A stretch of DNA of 42,893 nucleotides from Betaproteobacteria bacterium (GCA_947482825.1 CANKMT010000047.1:1-42893), one strand, 5' to 3'. Shown: positions 16,621 through 25,662, numbered from the stretch's first letter. The notes: generated from the letters alone by a model not told the origin. Translations and numbers: made by a program.

Positions 16621-17651
16621 GCCGCGCTTTTCTCCAATTCCCTGTTCCACTTGCCCTGTGCCGCCAGGCCGTTCATGCGGGCGCGGTGGGCAAACGCCTT
16701 TTGCGCTGCCGCATAGTTCGCGGGGTTGCCGCTCCAGGTCTTGAGCGCCGTGTTCTGCAGGGCACGCGAATACGAGAACGTCAGCGGCCAGGGCGCGCCG
16801 ATTCGGTTCATCGCATCGAGGTGCGCGGTCGCAGCAAGATCGGTCTGCCCACCCGAGAGGAACACGACGCCGGGCAGGGAGGCCGGCACGGTGCGCTTGA
16901 GAACGCGCAGCGTGCGCTCGGCTACTTCGTCCACGCCGGCCTGGCGGGAACAGGTGTTGCCCGAAACGACCATGCTGGCTTTCAGGATGGTGTGCTCGGT
17001 GGAGACGTTGTAGGCGGCCAGCGCGGCGAAGGTCGCACGCAGGGTGACTTCGGTCACCTCTTCGCAGCGCTCGATGGTGTGGCTGCCGTCGAGCAATACC
17101 TCCGGCTCGATCATCGGCACGATGGAGGCGGCCTGGCACGACGCGGCGTAGCGGGCCAGCGCATGGGCGTTCGCGTAGATGCAGGTGTGCGACGGGAGCA
17201 CGATCGAATTAAATTCGCCAATCGTGATCACCGCCCGCCACTTGGCGAATCTCGCACCGAGCTTGAAATACTCCGCCATCCGCTTGTCCAGTCCATCCAG
17301 CCCTTCGGTGACCTTTTCCGCGGCGGGTAGCATCGGGATGTTGACCACGCCCTTGTCCACCTTGATGCCCGGAATCATGCCGTTTTTCGCGAGGTAGGCC
17401 GGGAAGGTGGCGCCGTCGTTGCCGCTCTGGCGCAGGGTTTCGTCATGCAGGATGACCCCGGAGATCTGCTGGTTCACGCCGGGGGTAGTGAAAAGCAGCC
17501 CTCGATAGGTGCGTCGGTTCTCTTCGGTGCAGTCGACATTGACCGACTGGAAGCGCTTTTCGCAGGTGCCGGCCGACTCGTCGGCGGCAAGGACGCCCTT
17601 GCCTTTGGCGACCATGGCGGCGGCGGTTTTCGATAGGAGAGTGGTATCCAT
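16617..17651 (-). CDS. fba: Class I fructose-bisphosphate aldolase
   Basis: A 344-residue Schiff-base (class I) aldolase that interconverts fructose 1,6-bisphosphate with DHAP and glyceraldehyde 3-phosphate. Family marks are [10 protein letters not shown] near residues 18-27, '[13 protein letters not shown]', '[14 protein letters not shown]'-like sequence and the active-site Lys in '[11 protein letters not shown]', followed by '[19 protein letters not shown]'. It is metal-independent and resembles the vertebrate/plant-type class I enzymes rather than DhnA. It heads the coupled unit with purC. In many Burkholderiales the gene at this position is a class II, zinc-dependent aldolase, so a class switch may have occurred here. 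Start ATG 17649-17651; the predicted leader has a hairpin at 17680-17702. Confidence 0.92.
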   Translation of the reverse strand: MDTTLLSKTAAAMVAKGKGVLAADESAGTCEKRFQSVNVDCTEENRRTYRGLLFTTPGVNQQISGVILHDETLRQSGNDGATFPAYLAKNGMIPGIKVDKGVVNIPMLPAAEKVTEGLDGLDKRMAEYFKLGARFAKWRAVITIGEFNSIVLPSHTCIYANAHALARYAASCQAASIVPMIEPEVLLDGSHTIERCEEVTEVTLRATFAALAAYNVSTEHTILKASMVVSGNTCSRQAGVDEVAERTLRVLKRTVPASLPGVVFLSGGQTDLAATAHLDAMNRIGAPWPLTFSYSRALQNTALKTWSGNPANYAAAQKAFAHRARMNGLAAQGKWNRELEKSAA

Positions 17652-17909
17652 AGTTGACGATCCTTGGGGGACATTAGGCAAAATCCGGAAGGTGCGGATT
17701 TTACCCGAGGCGGACGGCGCTTCGCCCGGCGCCGGTGAACTTCCGGCGCGAAAAGTGGACAAAGGACGGCCGGCCCAAGGGCCCGGATTCGACCCGGCTT
17801 CCTGACCGGCCGCCGTTCTGGGTGATAATGCGGCCCCTTGAAGCTGCGGCCGGCCGGACCCCTTTGCGGCACCGGCAGTCGCGGACTTCGAAACCACAAG
17901 GCTCATCTG
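17652..17909. promoter_or_regulatory. Divergent promoter region between fba and ABC exporter genes
   Basis: It includes a perfect inverted repeat AAAATCCG-N7-CGGATTTT (17680-17702) placed 29 bases before the fba start, which could be an mRNA leader hairpin or an operator. The rest is very GC-rich, with several GGCCGG-type runs. No ORF or RNA gene is seen. Promoter elements cannot be assigned with confidence. Confidence 0.4.
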
Positions 17910-18839
17910 ATGATACGGATTGAAAACCTGACCAAGTCGTTCGGGCTGAAAAAGGCTGTAGACGACCTGTCCTTCTCGGTCGAGCGCGGCGAAGTGCTCG
18001 GGTTCCTCGGGCCCAACGGCGCCGGCAAGTCGACCACCATGCGCATGATCACCGGATTCCTGCCACCCACGGCAGGCAGGATCTCGGTCGGCGGGCACGA
18101 CGTGGTGGAGGACGCCCTCGCGGCCAAGCGCCTCATGGGCTACCTGCCGGAGAACGCCGCCTCCTACCCGGACATGTCGGTGGAAGGCTTCCTGGGGTTC
18201 GCGGCAGAACTGCGCGGGCTGAACGGCGACGCCAAGAAGAAAGCGGTCCACCGCGTCGTCGACCTCTGTTTCCTCGGTTCCGTGCTGCACCAGCAGATCG
18301 ACACCCTCTCGAAGGGCTACCGCCACCGGACGTGCCTGGCGCAATCGCTGATCCACGACCCGGAAGTGCTGATCATGGACGAGCCGACCGACGGCCTCGA
18401 CCCGAACCAGAAGCACGAGGTGCGCAACCTCATCCGCGAAATGGGCAAGACCAAGGCGGTGATCTTTTCCACCCATATCCTGGAAGAAGTCGGCGCCGCC
18501 TGCACCCGCGCGATCATCATCGACCGGGGCCGCATGGTCGCCAACGGCACGCCGGAGGAGTTGCGCAATATGTCCGAACTTGCGGGGGCGGTAACCATCG
18601 CTGCGCAAAACGCGGATGCAGCCAAGCTCTCCGCCCTGCCCGAGGCCTTGCGCGTCGAGGCGATCGACGGTGCGCTGCGCGTTTATCCCAAGGACAAGAG
18701 CGCCTCGGTCGCCCTGGCGCGATCGGTCATGGACCTCGCCGGCCGCGAAGGCTGGCGGGTCGATGCGCTGCGCACCGAAGAAGGCCAGCTCGATGAAGTG
18801 TTCCGCCGTATAACGCTTCCCGACACGGTGAAGAAATGA
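17910..18839 (+). CDS. ABC transporter ATPase, GldA-like
   Basis: A 309-residue ATPase subunit of an ABC-2 exporter. Walker A is GPNGAGKST (about residues 38-46), the signature is LSKGYRHR (the LSKGY form is usual in the GldA/CcmA-like group), and Walker B is VLIMDEPTDGLDP with the following H-loop FSTHILEEV. After about 225 comes a C-terminal regulatory extension. The preferred start is ATG 17910, after which MIRIENLTKSFG begins the domain properly. Its ATGA overlap with the permease gene at 18836, and the following Gld-like auxiliary genes, define one four-gene export module in the inner membrane. The substrate is unknown. Confidence 0.88.
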   Translation: MIRIENLTKSFGLKKAVDDLSFSVERGEVLGFLGPNGAGKSTTMRMITGFLPPTAGRISVGGHDVVEDALAAKRLMGYLPENAASYPDMSVEGFLGFAAELRGLNGDAKKKAVHRVVDLCFLGSVLHQQIDTLSKGYRHRTCLAQSLIHDPEVLIMDEPTDGLDPNQKHEVRNLIREMGKTKAVIFSTHILEEVGAACTRAIIIDRGRMVANGTPEELRNMSELAGAVTIAAQNADAAKLSALPEALRVEAIDGALRVYPKDKSASVALARSVMDLAGREGWRVDALRTEEGQLDEVFRRITLPDTVKK

Positions 18840-19588
18840 AAGCCAACTCCTCTGTTGCCAACATCCGCGCGATCGCCAAGCGCGAGCTGTCCTCCTATTT
18901 CACTTCGCCGGTCGCCTACGTGTTCCTGGTGATCTTCCTGCTGCTGGCCGGGTTCTTCACGTTTACCGTCGGCAGCTTCTTCGAGCGCGGCGAGGCGAGC
19001 CTTTCGGCGTTCTTCGCCTGGCACCCGTGGATCTACCTCGTGCTGGTGCCCGCGGTGGGCATGCGCGTCTGGTCCGAGGAACGCCGCTCCGGGACGATGG
19101 AGTTGCTGCTGACCATGCCGGTCAACGCGTGGGAAGCGATCCTCGCGAAATTCCTCGCCTCATGGGCCTTCCTGGCGATCGCTCTGGCACTGACCTTCCC
19201 GATCGCGATCACGGTCAACGTGCTCGGCGACCCGGACAACGGCATGATCGCGGCGGGCTACGTCGGCAGCTTCCTGCTGTCGGGTGCTTACCTCGCAATC
19301 ACCTGCATGACCTCGGCGCTCACCCGCAACCAGGTCATCGCCTTCATCCTGTCGGTGGTGCTGTGCCTGTTCCTGATTCTGGCCGGGTTCAATCCTGTCA
19401 CGGACATGATGACCCGCTGGGCCAACCCCGCGCTGGTCGAGATCGTGGCCGCCTTCTCGGTGATCACGCACTTCGACGGCTTCCAGAAGGGCGTGATCGA
19501 CACGCGCGACCTCTTCTTCTTCCTCTCGGTGATCGGGTTCGCGCTGTTTGCGACTTCCGTGATCATCCGCAACCACCGGGCGGGCTGA
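18836..19588 (+). CDS. ABC-2 type permease, GldF-like
   Basis: A 250-residue inner-membrane permease with about six hydrophobic segments: residues about 22-42, 58-75, 100-125, 140-165, 170-190 and 225-245. The 'KRELSSYFTSPVAYVFLVIFLLL' start and 'VWSEERRSGTMELLLTMPV' cytosolic loop are typical for ABC-2/GldF permeases. It overlaps the ATPase gene by 4 bases and is followed 6 bases later by the auxiliary gene, so the three are translated together. It would form the channel of the exporter. Confidence 0.88.
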   Translation: MKANSSVANIRAIAKRELSSYFTSPVAYVFLVIFLLLAGFFTFTVGSFFERGEASLSAFFAWHPWIYLVLVPAVGMRVWSEERRSGTMELLLTMPVNAWEAILAKFLASWAFLAIALALTFPIAITVNVLGDPDNGMIAAGYVGSFLLSGAYLAITCMTSALTRNQVIAFILSVVLCLFLILAGFNPVTDMMTRWANPALVEIVAAFSVITHFDGFQKGVIDTRDLFFFLSVIGFALFATSVIIRNHRAG

Positions 19589-19594
19589 GCCATC

Positions 19595-21499
19595 ATGAAA
19601 AAATACGAAACCGTCCTCTTCTCCGCCGTGGGCCTCGTCGCCCTGTTCATCATCCTTGTGGCGTTCAACTACCTCGCATCCGGCGCGGCTGGGCGCGCCG
19701 ACTTCACCGACGGCAAGCTCTACACGCTGTCGGAGGGCACCAAGAAGATCCTGCAAAAGCTCGACGGGCCGGTGAAGATTCGCCTGTATGTCTCGCAGAG
19801 CGACAACGCGATCCCCGTGCAACTGCGCAGCTTCGCGCAGCGCGTCGAGGACCAGGTGCGCGAATTCAAGGCCGTCGCCGGCCCGAACCTCATCATCGAG
19901 AAGTACAACCCCAAGCCGGACTCGGACGAGGAAGACGCCGCGCAGTTGGACGGCGTCGAACCGCAAACGCTGTTTACGGGCGAGCAGTTCTACCTCGGCC
20001 TGTCGATCAGCCGGCTGGACAGGAAGCAGGCGATCTCGAACATCTCGCAGCAACGCGAGCGCCTGCTCGAGTACGACCTGATCCGCGCGATTGCGCGCGT
20101 GGCCAATTCCGAGCGCCCGACCATCGGCGTGATGAGTGCCGTGCCGGTGCTCGGCGAGGCGATGAACCCGATGACGCGCCAGGGTAGCGAGCCCTGGGTA
20201 CTCGCCAACGAGCTGAAGCGCGACTTCAACGTGAAGCTGGTGCCGATGAGTGCGGAAACCATCGACAAGGAGATCAAGGTCCTGCTCGTGATCCAGCCGC
20301 GCGACATCATGGAGTCGGCCGAGTACGCGCTCGACCAGTTCGTGCTGCGCGGCGGCAAGCTGATCGCGTTCGTCGACCCGTACATGTTCTTCGACCAGCA
20401 GCCCAACCCGATGATGCCCTCCATGCCGGGACAGCCGGGGTCCTCGTCGCTTCCGCGCCTGTTCAAGGCGTGGGGCATCAACATGGACCAGGGCAAGGTC
20501 GTCGCGGACGTGACCTACGCCTCGGGCGCTGGACAGCGCTACACGCCCACGGTGGTGACGCTCAACAAGACGGCGCTGAGCCGCGACGACGTGGCCACCA
20601 GCCAGATCGACACGCTGCTGCTTGCGTTCTCCGGCGTGTTCGACGCGTCCAAGCCGGCCGATGGGCTCAAGGTGACCGAGCTCGCGCGCACCTCGCCGAA
20701 CTCGATGCTGGTCGACAACATCGTGGCCTCGGTGTCGGGCGATGCGGCGATGAAAGGCTTTGCGCCTGACAACAAGGCCAAGCCTCTGGCCCTGCGCCTT
20801 GCGGGCAAGTTCAAGACCGCCTTTCCCGAAGGCAAGCCCGTGCCGTTCAACCAAGACAAGGACAAGAAACCCGCCGCGGATCCGGTTCCCCAACTCAAGG
20901 AAGGCGCGGCGGAGAACTCGGTGGTGCTGGTGGCCGACGCCGACATGCTCGCCGACGGCGCGGCGGTCGAGGTGCAGAACATCCTGGGCCAGCGTGTCGT
21001 GGTGCCTTCCAACGGCAACCTCGCCCTGGTGCAGGGCATGATCGAGCAACTGGCCTCGGGCGACGACCTGATGAGCCTACGCAGCCGCGCCTCGAGCTTC
21101 CGGCCGCTCACCGTGGTGCGCGAAATGGAAGCCAACGCGCAGAAGCAGTACTTCGGCAAGATCAAGGAACTCGAGGACGAGCTCACGCAGACCACCGAGA
21201 AGATGCAGAAGCTGCAGAGGCAGTCCGGCGGCGTGAAGACCGCGCAGATCATGTCGCCCGAGCAGCAGGCCGAACTCGAGCGCTTCAAGAAGCGCGTGAT
21301 CGAGACCCGCCAGGTGTTGAAGGAACTGCGCAAGACATTGCGGCAGGACGCGGAGGCGCTGCAGTTCTGGACCAAGGTGGTGAACATCGCGCTGATGCCG
21401 TTGCTGGTCGCGCTCTTCGGCCTGGGCTATGCGATGGTGCGCCGCCGCCGCTCGGCATTGGCCGAGGCCCCGGCCGTCGTATCGGGAGCCACCGCATGA
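19595..21499 (+). CDS. GldG-like ABC auxiliary protein
   Basis: A 634-residue protein of the 'ABC-type transport system involved in gliding motility, auxiliary component' family. It has an N-terminal membrane anchor (about residues 7-28), 'YTLSEGTKKILQKLDGPVKIRLYVS' at about 44-68 (the usual GldG opening), a large periplasmic domain and a second membrane helix near the C-terminus (about 590-618, 'FWTKVVNIALMPLLVALFGLGYAMVRRRR'). A coiled-coil stretch (about 520-585) precedes the last helix. It overlaps the next gene by 4 bases (ATGA). Gliding itself is not implied: such sets occur in non-gliding Proteobacteria. Confidence 0.85.
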   Translation: MKKYETVLFSAVGLVALFIILVAFNYLASGAAGRADFTDGKLYTLSEGTKKILQKLDGPVKIRLYVSQSDNAIPVQLRSFAQRVEDQVREFKAVAGPNLIIEKYNPKPDSDEEDAAQLDGVEPQTLFTGEQFYLGLSISRLDRKQAISNISQQRERLLEYDLIRAIARVANSERPTIGVMSAVPVLGEAMNPMTRQGSEPWVLANELKRDFNVKLVPMSAETIDKEIKVLLVIQPRDIMESAEYALDQFVLRGGKLIAFVDPYMFFDQQPNPMMPSMPGQPGSSSLPRLFKAWGINMDQGKVVADVTYASGAGQRYTPTVVTLNKTALSRDDVATSQIDTLLLAFSGVFDASKPADGLKVTELARTSPNSMLVDNIVASVSGDAAMKGFAPDNKAKPLALRLAGKFKTAFPEGKPVPFNQDKDKKPAADPVPQLKEGAAENSVVLVADADMLADGAAVEVQNILGQRVVVPSNGNLALVQGMIEQLASGDDLMSLRSRASSFRPLTVVREMEANAQKQYFGKIKELEDELTQTTEKMQKLQRQSGGVKTAQIMSPEQQAELERFKKRVIETRQVLKELRKTLRQDAEALQFWTKVVNIALMPLLVALFGLGYAMVRRRRSALAEAPAVVSGATA

Positions 21500-22635
21500 A
21501 CAAGCAACTTCTCGCGATCTTCGGCATCCTCCTGGTCGTGATGGGCGGGGCTGCGCTGCTCGTCTTTCGCCAGGGCGAAACCGCCAAGCCCGCGGTCACC
21601 GCGCAACTGGGCCAGCCGCTGCTCAAGGGCCTCAAGGCGAGTGATGTCGCCAACATCAGCATCCGCGAGCCCAAGCAGACCCTCACGCTGGTGAAGAAAG
21701 ACAACCGCTGGACCATTGCCGAAAAGAACGGTTTCGCGGCCGACCTCGACAAGGTCACCGACCTCGTCGTCAAGTCGATCGAGCTCAAGGCCGGGCAGGT
21801 CGAGCCGGTGGGCGAGAAAGACCGCGCGCGCCTCAATCTCGCCGAGGCCGGCAAGGAAGGCGCTGCGACGGTGGTCACCTTCAAGGCGGCCGACGGAAAG
21901 GTCCTCGCCGAGTTGCTGATCGGCAAGAAGTACTTCAAGAAAGAACCCGAGGGCGACTCTTCCAAAGCGCAAGGCGACGGTCGCTTCGTGATGCTTCCCG
22001 CCGACCCAAAGCAGGTCTACATCGTTGCGGACCCGCTGCGCGTGGCGAGTGCCTCGACCGGCGACTGGATCGCCAAGGACGGCTTCGCGATCGAGAAGGT
22101 CAAGGTCCTCGAGGTCAAGCCCGCCGAAGGCGCGGACGGCTACAAGATCGAGCGCGTGACCGATGGCATCGACTGGAAGCTGGGCGGCGCCCCGGGGCAG
22201 AAGTTGGACGTTTCACGCGCCAACGCGGCTTCCTATAGCCTGAACAAGGTGGAGATCGAAGATCTGGCGGCAGCGGACGCAGTCACAGGCCTGGACAAAC
22301 CCACCACGATCACGGCCACCACCTTCGACGACCTTACCTACACGCTGTTGGTCGGCAAGACCGAGAAAGACCGGACCTTCGTCAAGGTCGAGGTCACCGG
22401 CACGCCGAAGCGCGAAGTAACGCCCTCGAAGCCCAAGCCGGACGAGAAGGCCGACGAAAAGGAAAAGCGCGAAAAGTCGGAGGCCGAGGAACTCAAGAAG
22501 TTCGAGGAGCGGGTCGCGCGCGAGAAGACGCTCAAGGACTACGTGCTGGTGATCCAGTCAAGGAAGCTGGCCGATACGCTGAAAAAGCGCGGCGAGTTGC
22601 TCGAACAGAAAAAGCCGGACGAAAAGAAGAAGTAA
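21496..22635 (+). CDS. DUF4340 domain-containing protein
   Basis: A 379-residue protein with one N-terminal membrane helix (about residues 5-24) and a periplasmic region with repeated DUF4340 beta-rich units: 'ANISIREPKQTLTLVKKDNRWTIAE' at about 53-76 is the typical opening. A Lys/Glu-rich tail (about 305-379) is probably extended. DUF4340 genes regularly follow GldG-like genes, and this one is coupled to it by an ATGA overlap, so it is likely an accessory subunit of the same exporter. The biochemical role is unknown. Confidence 0.85.
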   Translation: MNKQLLAIFGILLVVMGGAALLVFRQGETAKPAVTAQLGQPLLKGLKASDVANISIREPKQTLTLVKKDNRWTIAEKNGFAADLDKVTDLVVKSIELKAGQVEPVGEKDRARLNLAEAGKEGAATVVTFKAADGKVLAELLIGKKYFKKEPEGDSSKAQGDGRFVMLPADPKQVYIVADPLRVASASTGDWIAKDGFAIEKVKVLEVKPAEGADGYKIERVTDGIDWKLGGAPGQKLDVSRANAASYSLNKVEIEDLAAADAVTGLDKPTTITATTFDDLTYTLLVGKTEKDRTFVKVEVTGTPKREVTPSKPKPDEKADEKEKREKSEAEELKKFEERVAREKTLKDYVLVIQSRKLADTLKKRGELLEQKKPDEKKK

Positions 22636-22669
22636 CTTCCTGCAGGAGTAAATTCCTGCGGGTGCCCGG

Positions 22670-23215
22670 CTAAGCGTCCCCGCGCAGCCGGATTTGCGCC
22701 TCGACCGGGACCTGCTGGTCCGGGTCGCCGAGCCAGACCTGACCGTCCTGGATCGTGCAATTGAGTTTCATGTTGCGCCCGGCGAGCTTCGCAAGTCCCT
22801 GCGTGGCCGCCTGCGGCAGGTCGATCACGGAGAGATTCCTCGAGCGGGCCAATTTGTCCCCGGCCTGCTTCCACCACAGGTCCGCGCCCCGCCCATAGCT
22901 GTACACCACGACGCGCCCCGAGCGGCCGCAGGCGCGCCGGATGCGCTTTTCGTCCGGCAGGCCGACATCGACCCAGAGCCGGATCCCGCCGGTCAGGTCC
23001 TTCTGCCAGAGGTCCGGCTCCTCGTCGTTGCCGATGCTCGATCCGAACAGGAGCGAGTCGTTTGCATTCAACGCAAATGCGAGGACCCGGACCATCATCC
23101 GCTCGTCGTTCTCCGAAGGGTGGCGGGCGAGGGTCAGCGCGTGGGTGCCGTAGTAATTGCGCTCCATGTCGGCGATCTGCAGTTCGGCGCGAAAGATGGT
23201 TGCTTTGAGGGCCAT
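22670..23215 (-). CDS. yaeQ: YaeQ family protein
   Basis: A 181-residue YaeQ protein, a PD-(D/E)XK-nuclease-like fold of unknown cellular role. The start 'MALKATIFRAELQIADMERNYY' and the segments 'LARHPSENDERMMVRVLAFAL', 'EEPDLWQKDLTGGIRLWVDVGLPDEKR' and 'VYSYGRGADLWWKQ' are hallmark conserved blocks, including the acidic and Lys positions of the fold. ATG at 23213-23215 was chosen because homology begins exactly there. It is convergent with the exporter operon (34 bases between stops) and divergent from the hydrolase at 23273. Confidence 0.93.
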   Translation of the reverse strand: MALKATIFRAELQIADMERNYYGTHALTLARHPSENDERMMVRVLAFALNANDSLLFGSSIGNDEEPDLWQKDLTGGIRLWVDVGLPDEKRIRRACGRSGRVVVYSYGRGADLWWKQAGDKLARSRNLSVIDLPQAATQGLAKLAGRNMKLNCTIQDGQVWLGDPDQQVPVEAQIRLRGDA

Positions 23216-23272
23216 GCCCGGATTGTAGGCGCCGGGGCGGCCCAATCCGCCTCGAAGGCGTAATATGGCCGT

Positions 23273-24064
23273 ATGCACTACGTTCAGGCAGGCCAGGGAA
23301 ATCCACCGATTGCTTTCGTGCATGGGTTTGCGTGCACGCATGAAGACTGGCAGGCGCAGATCGACCATTTCAAAGCGACCAACGCGGTCGTCGCCTGCGA
23401 TCTGCGCGGCCACGGCGAGACCCCTGGGGACTCGCACGATTGCTCCATCGAAAGCTACGGCACCGATGTCGCCTCACTGCTGGGCGAACTCAAGTTCCCG
23501 CCTGCGATCCTGGTGGGCCACAGCATGGGCTGCCGGGCGGTGCTGCAAGCTTATCTCTACGCGCCTGAGAGAGTGGCCGGCATCGTCCTGGTCGATGGCA
23601 GCCGCCTGGGTTTCGGCGACCCGGTCGTGGCCGAGCGGGTAATGAACGAGCAACTGCGCGCCACCGGTTATGGGGTTTTCGCGCGCAGGTTGTTCGACGA
23701 GATGTTCGTCGTGTCGAGCGACCCCAAGCTCAAGGCCACGATCATGGAGCGTGCATTGCAGGTGCGCTCCGAAATCGGCGGCACGTTGTTTCCGCGCATG
23801 GTGGGCTGGGATGCCCGACGCATGGAGGCGGCGCTTGCCGCGGTGCGCGTGCCGCTCATGATCATCCAGAGCACGACCATGAATGCCGAGCGCATCCGCG
23901 TCTCGCTCGCGCAGAACCAGAGCTCGCCGTGGCTCGACCTCGTCAAATCGCGGGCGCCCGGCGCGCGCATCGAGATCGTTTCGGGCGTCGGCCATTTCCC
24001 CCAGGTCGAAGCGCCCGCCAAGGTAAACGCCCTGCTCGCCAGCTTCGCCGCCGGCTTGAAATAA
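23273..24064 (+). CDS. Alpha/beta hydrolase
   Basis: A 263-residue standard alpha/beta hydrolase, cytosolic. It has HGF(A)CTHEDW (oxyanion region, about 14-23), the nucleophile elbow GHSMG (about 82-86, Ser84), the acid in the 'IIQSTTMNAERI' strand region and the base His in 'SGVGHFPQVEAP' (about 246). The small size suggests an esterase, lactonase or haloperoxidase-like enzyme. Its own stop codon TAA lies in the left edge of the repeat array that follows, suggesting the repeat inserted at or created the 3' end. The substrate is unknown. Confidence 0.82.
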   Translation: MHYVQAGQGNPPIAFVHGFACTHEDWQAQIDHFKATNAVVACDLRGHGETPGDSHDCSIESYGTDVASLLGELKFPPAILVGHSMGCRAVLQAYLYAPERVAGIVLVDGSRLGFGDPVVAERVMNEQLRATGYGVFARRLFDEMFVVSSDPKLKATIMERALQVRSEIGGTLFPRMVGWDARRMEAALAAVRVPLMIIQSTTMNAERIRVSLAQNQSSPWLDLVKSRAPGARIEIVSGVGHFPQVEAPAKVNALLASFAAGLK

Positions 24065-24229
24065 ATGGGGCCGAAATAAATGGGGCCAGGTTCGATTTTT
24101 CGCGTTGACCGTCGCAATCCCAAGACCTCAAAGAAAATAAATGGGGCCAGGTTCGATTTTTCGCGTTGACCGTCGCAATCCCAAGACCTCAAAGAAAAAT
24201 CGAGCCTGGCCCCATTTATTTATTTATTT
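24059..24229. repeat. REP-like 61-bp tandem repeat with inverted terminal copy
   Basis: Two identical 61-bp units (24074-24134 and 24135-24195) each open with AAATAAATGGGGCCAGG. A short partial copy precedes them (from 24059). They are followed by the inverted sequence AAAATCGAGCCTGGCCCC (24196 on), which pairs with a unit start and allows a stem of about 27 bp with one mismatch. The TAA of the hydrolase upstream and the TAA of the dehydrogenase downstream both fall in the AAATAAAT edges. The GGGGCCAGG-TTCGATTTTT core resembles sequences found in REP-type elements of Betaproteobacteria. It is likely also a bidirectional transcription end. Confidence 0.85.
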
Positions 24230-25030
24230 CTTCGGCAGCGGCGCGGGGTTTGGCACGGACTCGACGTGCGTGAAGGCGCCGCCCTGGTACAAGGCGCCGA
24301 CAGGATGTTCTTTTTCGTTGCGCTCGAGGATTTCCTTGGCATACGACTCGCTGTCGTCCTGCGGCTCGTAGCCTAAACGATACGCATTCGAGTTGTCGTA
24401 CCAGGAGCGCTTGTTGCCCGAGACACCGTAGACGATCTCGAAACGGATCTTCGGGTGGTCGATGCCGATGCTCACCAATTGCGCCAGATCGCGCGGCGTG
24501 AAAACGATCGAGAGCCTGCGCTTGTCGATCGGCCTGGCGTTCACGTTGCCGATGCGCATGAGGAAGACCTCCATGCCGTACTTGTCGGAATACAGGCTCC
24601 CCAGCGCCTCGCCGAACACCTTGGACACGCCGTAGCGCCCGTCGGGCTTGATGTAGACGCGGTGGTCGATCTTCTGCTTGCGCGGGTAGAAACCCACCGC
24701 GTGGTTGCTGGTCGCGAAGAGGAACCGTTTCACGCCGTTCCTGCGGGCCGCCTCGAACATGTTGTAGCAGCCGATGATGTTGGCCTGCAGGATGCCCTCC
24801 CACGGCCCTTCGACCGAGTAGCCGCCGAGGTGGACGATCGCATCGACGCCCTTGGTGATCCGCAAGGCGTCGGCCATTCGCGAGATGTCGGCCTTGGCGA
24901 ACACCTCGCCCTTGGCTTTATCGGCCAGCGGCCGCAAGTCCGACAGCTTCAGCTTGTAACGGCCCGCTAGTTCGCGCCGCAGGTGGGTACCTACGTCGCC
25001 CGAGGCGCCGGTGATCAGTACGGTCTTCAT
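24224..25030 (-). CDS. NAD-dependent epimerase/dehydratase, uronate dehydrogenase-like
   Basis: A 268-residue extended SDR. The NAD-binding motif GASGDVG is at residues 8-14, the catalytic Ser is in 'FATSNHAVGFYPR' (about 106-117) and the YxxxK pair is Tyr133-Lys137 (GRYGVSKVFGE). The SNHAVGFYPR block and overall length resemble uronate dehydrogenases, which oxidise galacturonate or glucuronate to the lactone. Other sugar or polyol substrates are possible, because no uronate pathway genes are nearby. It overlaps the MarR gene by 4 bases (ATGA at 25027-25030), so it may be the regulated structural gene. Its stop codon lies inside the REP-like repeat. Confidence 0.82.
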   Translation of the reverse strand: MKTVLITGASGDVGTHLRRELAGRYKLKLSDLRPLADKAKGEVFAKADISRMADALRITKGVDAIVHLGGYSVEGPWEGILQANIIGCYNMFEAARRNGVKRFLFATSNHAVGFYPRKQKIDHRVYIKPDGRYGVSKVFGEALGSLYSDKYGMEVFLMRIGNVNARPIDKRRLSIVFTPRDLAQLVSIGIDHPKIRFEIVYGVSGNKRSWYDNSNAYRLGYEPQDDSESYAKEILERNEKEHPVGALYQGGAFTHVESVPNPAPLPKK

Positions 25031-25575
25031 CGTGCCGCTCCTGCCTTGTGCCGCTTGTCGGGCGCGGGCGCGGACGCCATTGAAGCGCTCGTGCCCTCGA
25101 CGATCGCGCGCCACGCGCCGCGGCTCGCAAAGATTCGATTGGCCTGCGCCTCGAGCTTCTCCAGCGCGGCATAGAAGCGCGCCGCCTCTTCCCGCGACAG
25201 CGCGCTGAGGAATCTCTCCTCGGTCACGCGCCGCACCTGGTCGATCTCGCCGTGCACGCGCCGCCCGCGCGCCGTTAGCGTGAGCACTATGCGGCGGCGA
25301 TCGCGCGCGTCGGTCTTGCGCGCAACCAGCCCGTTGGCCACGAGCCGGTCGACCGCGCGCGTCACCTTGTCCGCATCGACGCTTGTGCGTTCGGCGATGC
25401 TGCCCGGGTGGATCAGTTCGTAACGGCCGATGATCGAAAGCGTCCGCCACCCGCCAATGGTGAGGCCGTGCTTGCGATAGAGGTCGCCGGTGCAGCGCGT
25501 TACCTGCGCCGCCAGGATCGAGAACCGGTAGGCAAGGCGATGCTCCAGACTGAGATTGCTGGCCGAAAACTTCAT
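25027..25575 (-). CDS. MarR-family transcriptional regulator
   Basis: A 182-residue winged-helix regulator. The HTH and wing region is about residues 45-110 ('GLTIGGWRTLSIIGRYE..IAERTSVDADKVTRAVDRLVANGLVARKTDARDRRRIVLTLTARGR'), the usual MarR pattern with 'DRR' in the wing. The remaining N- and C-terminal helices form the dimer interface. MarR proteins often respond to phenolic compounds, in keeping with the dioxygenase genes on the same strand upstream. It is coupled to the dehydrogenase gene. The 87-base gap to the Bug gene shows no obvious palindrome. Confidence 0.88.
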   Translation of the reverse strand: MKFSASNLSLEHRLAYRFSILAAQVTRCTGDLYRKHGLTIGGWRTLSIIGRYELIHPGSIAERTSVDADKVTRAVDRLVANGLVARKTDARDRRRIVLTLTARGRRVHGEIDQVRRVTEERFLSALSREEAARFYAALEKLEAQANRIFASRGAWRAIVEGTSASMASAPAPDKRHKAGAAR

Positions 25576-25662
25576 GAGGCTCACCCGTTGTTTTTTGCGT
25601 GAGCCTACACCATCGCTGCCGGGGCGTCCTCGACGCGCGGCGGCCACGCCACGGCCCTCGGG

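Noticed and set aside
18683..21049. Long open frames on the minus strand opposite the exporter genes
   Set aside because: They are artefacts of high GC content, rich in Arg, His and Asp/Gly, and carry no motifs, while the plus-strand genes have clear family marks and coupled starts.
22636..22669. Bidirectional terminator between DUF4340 and yaeQ
   Set aside because: Only a short TCCTGCAGGA palindrome is present, without a stable stem or T tracts.
24059..24229. CRISPR array
   Set aside because: The two 61-bp units are directly adjacent and identical throughout, with no variable spacers, and no cas genes occur.
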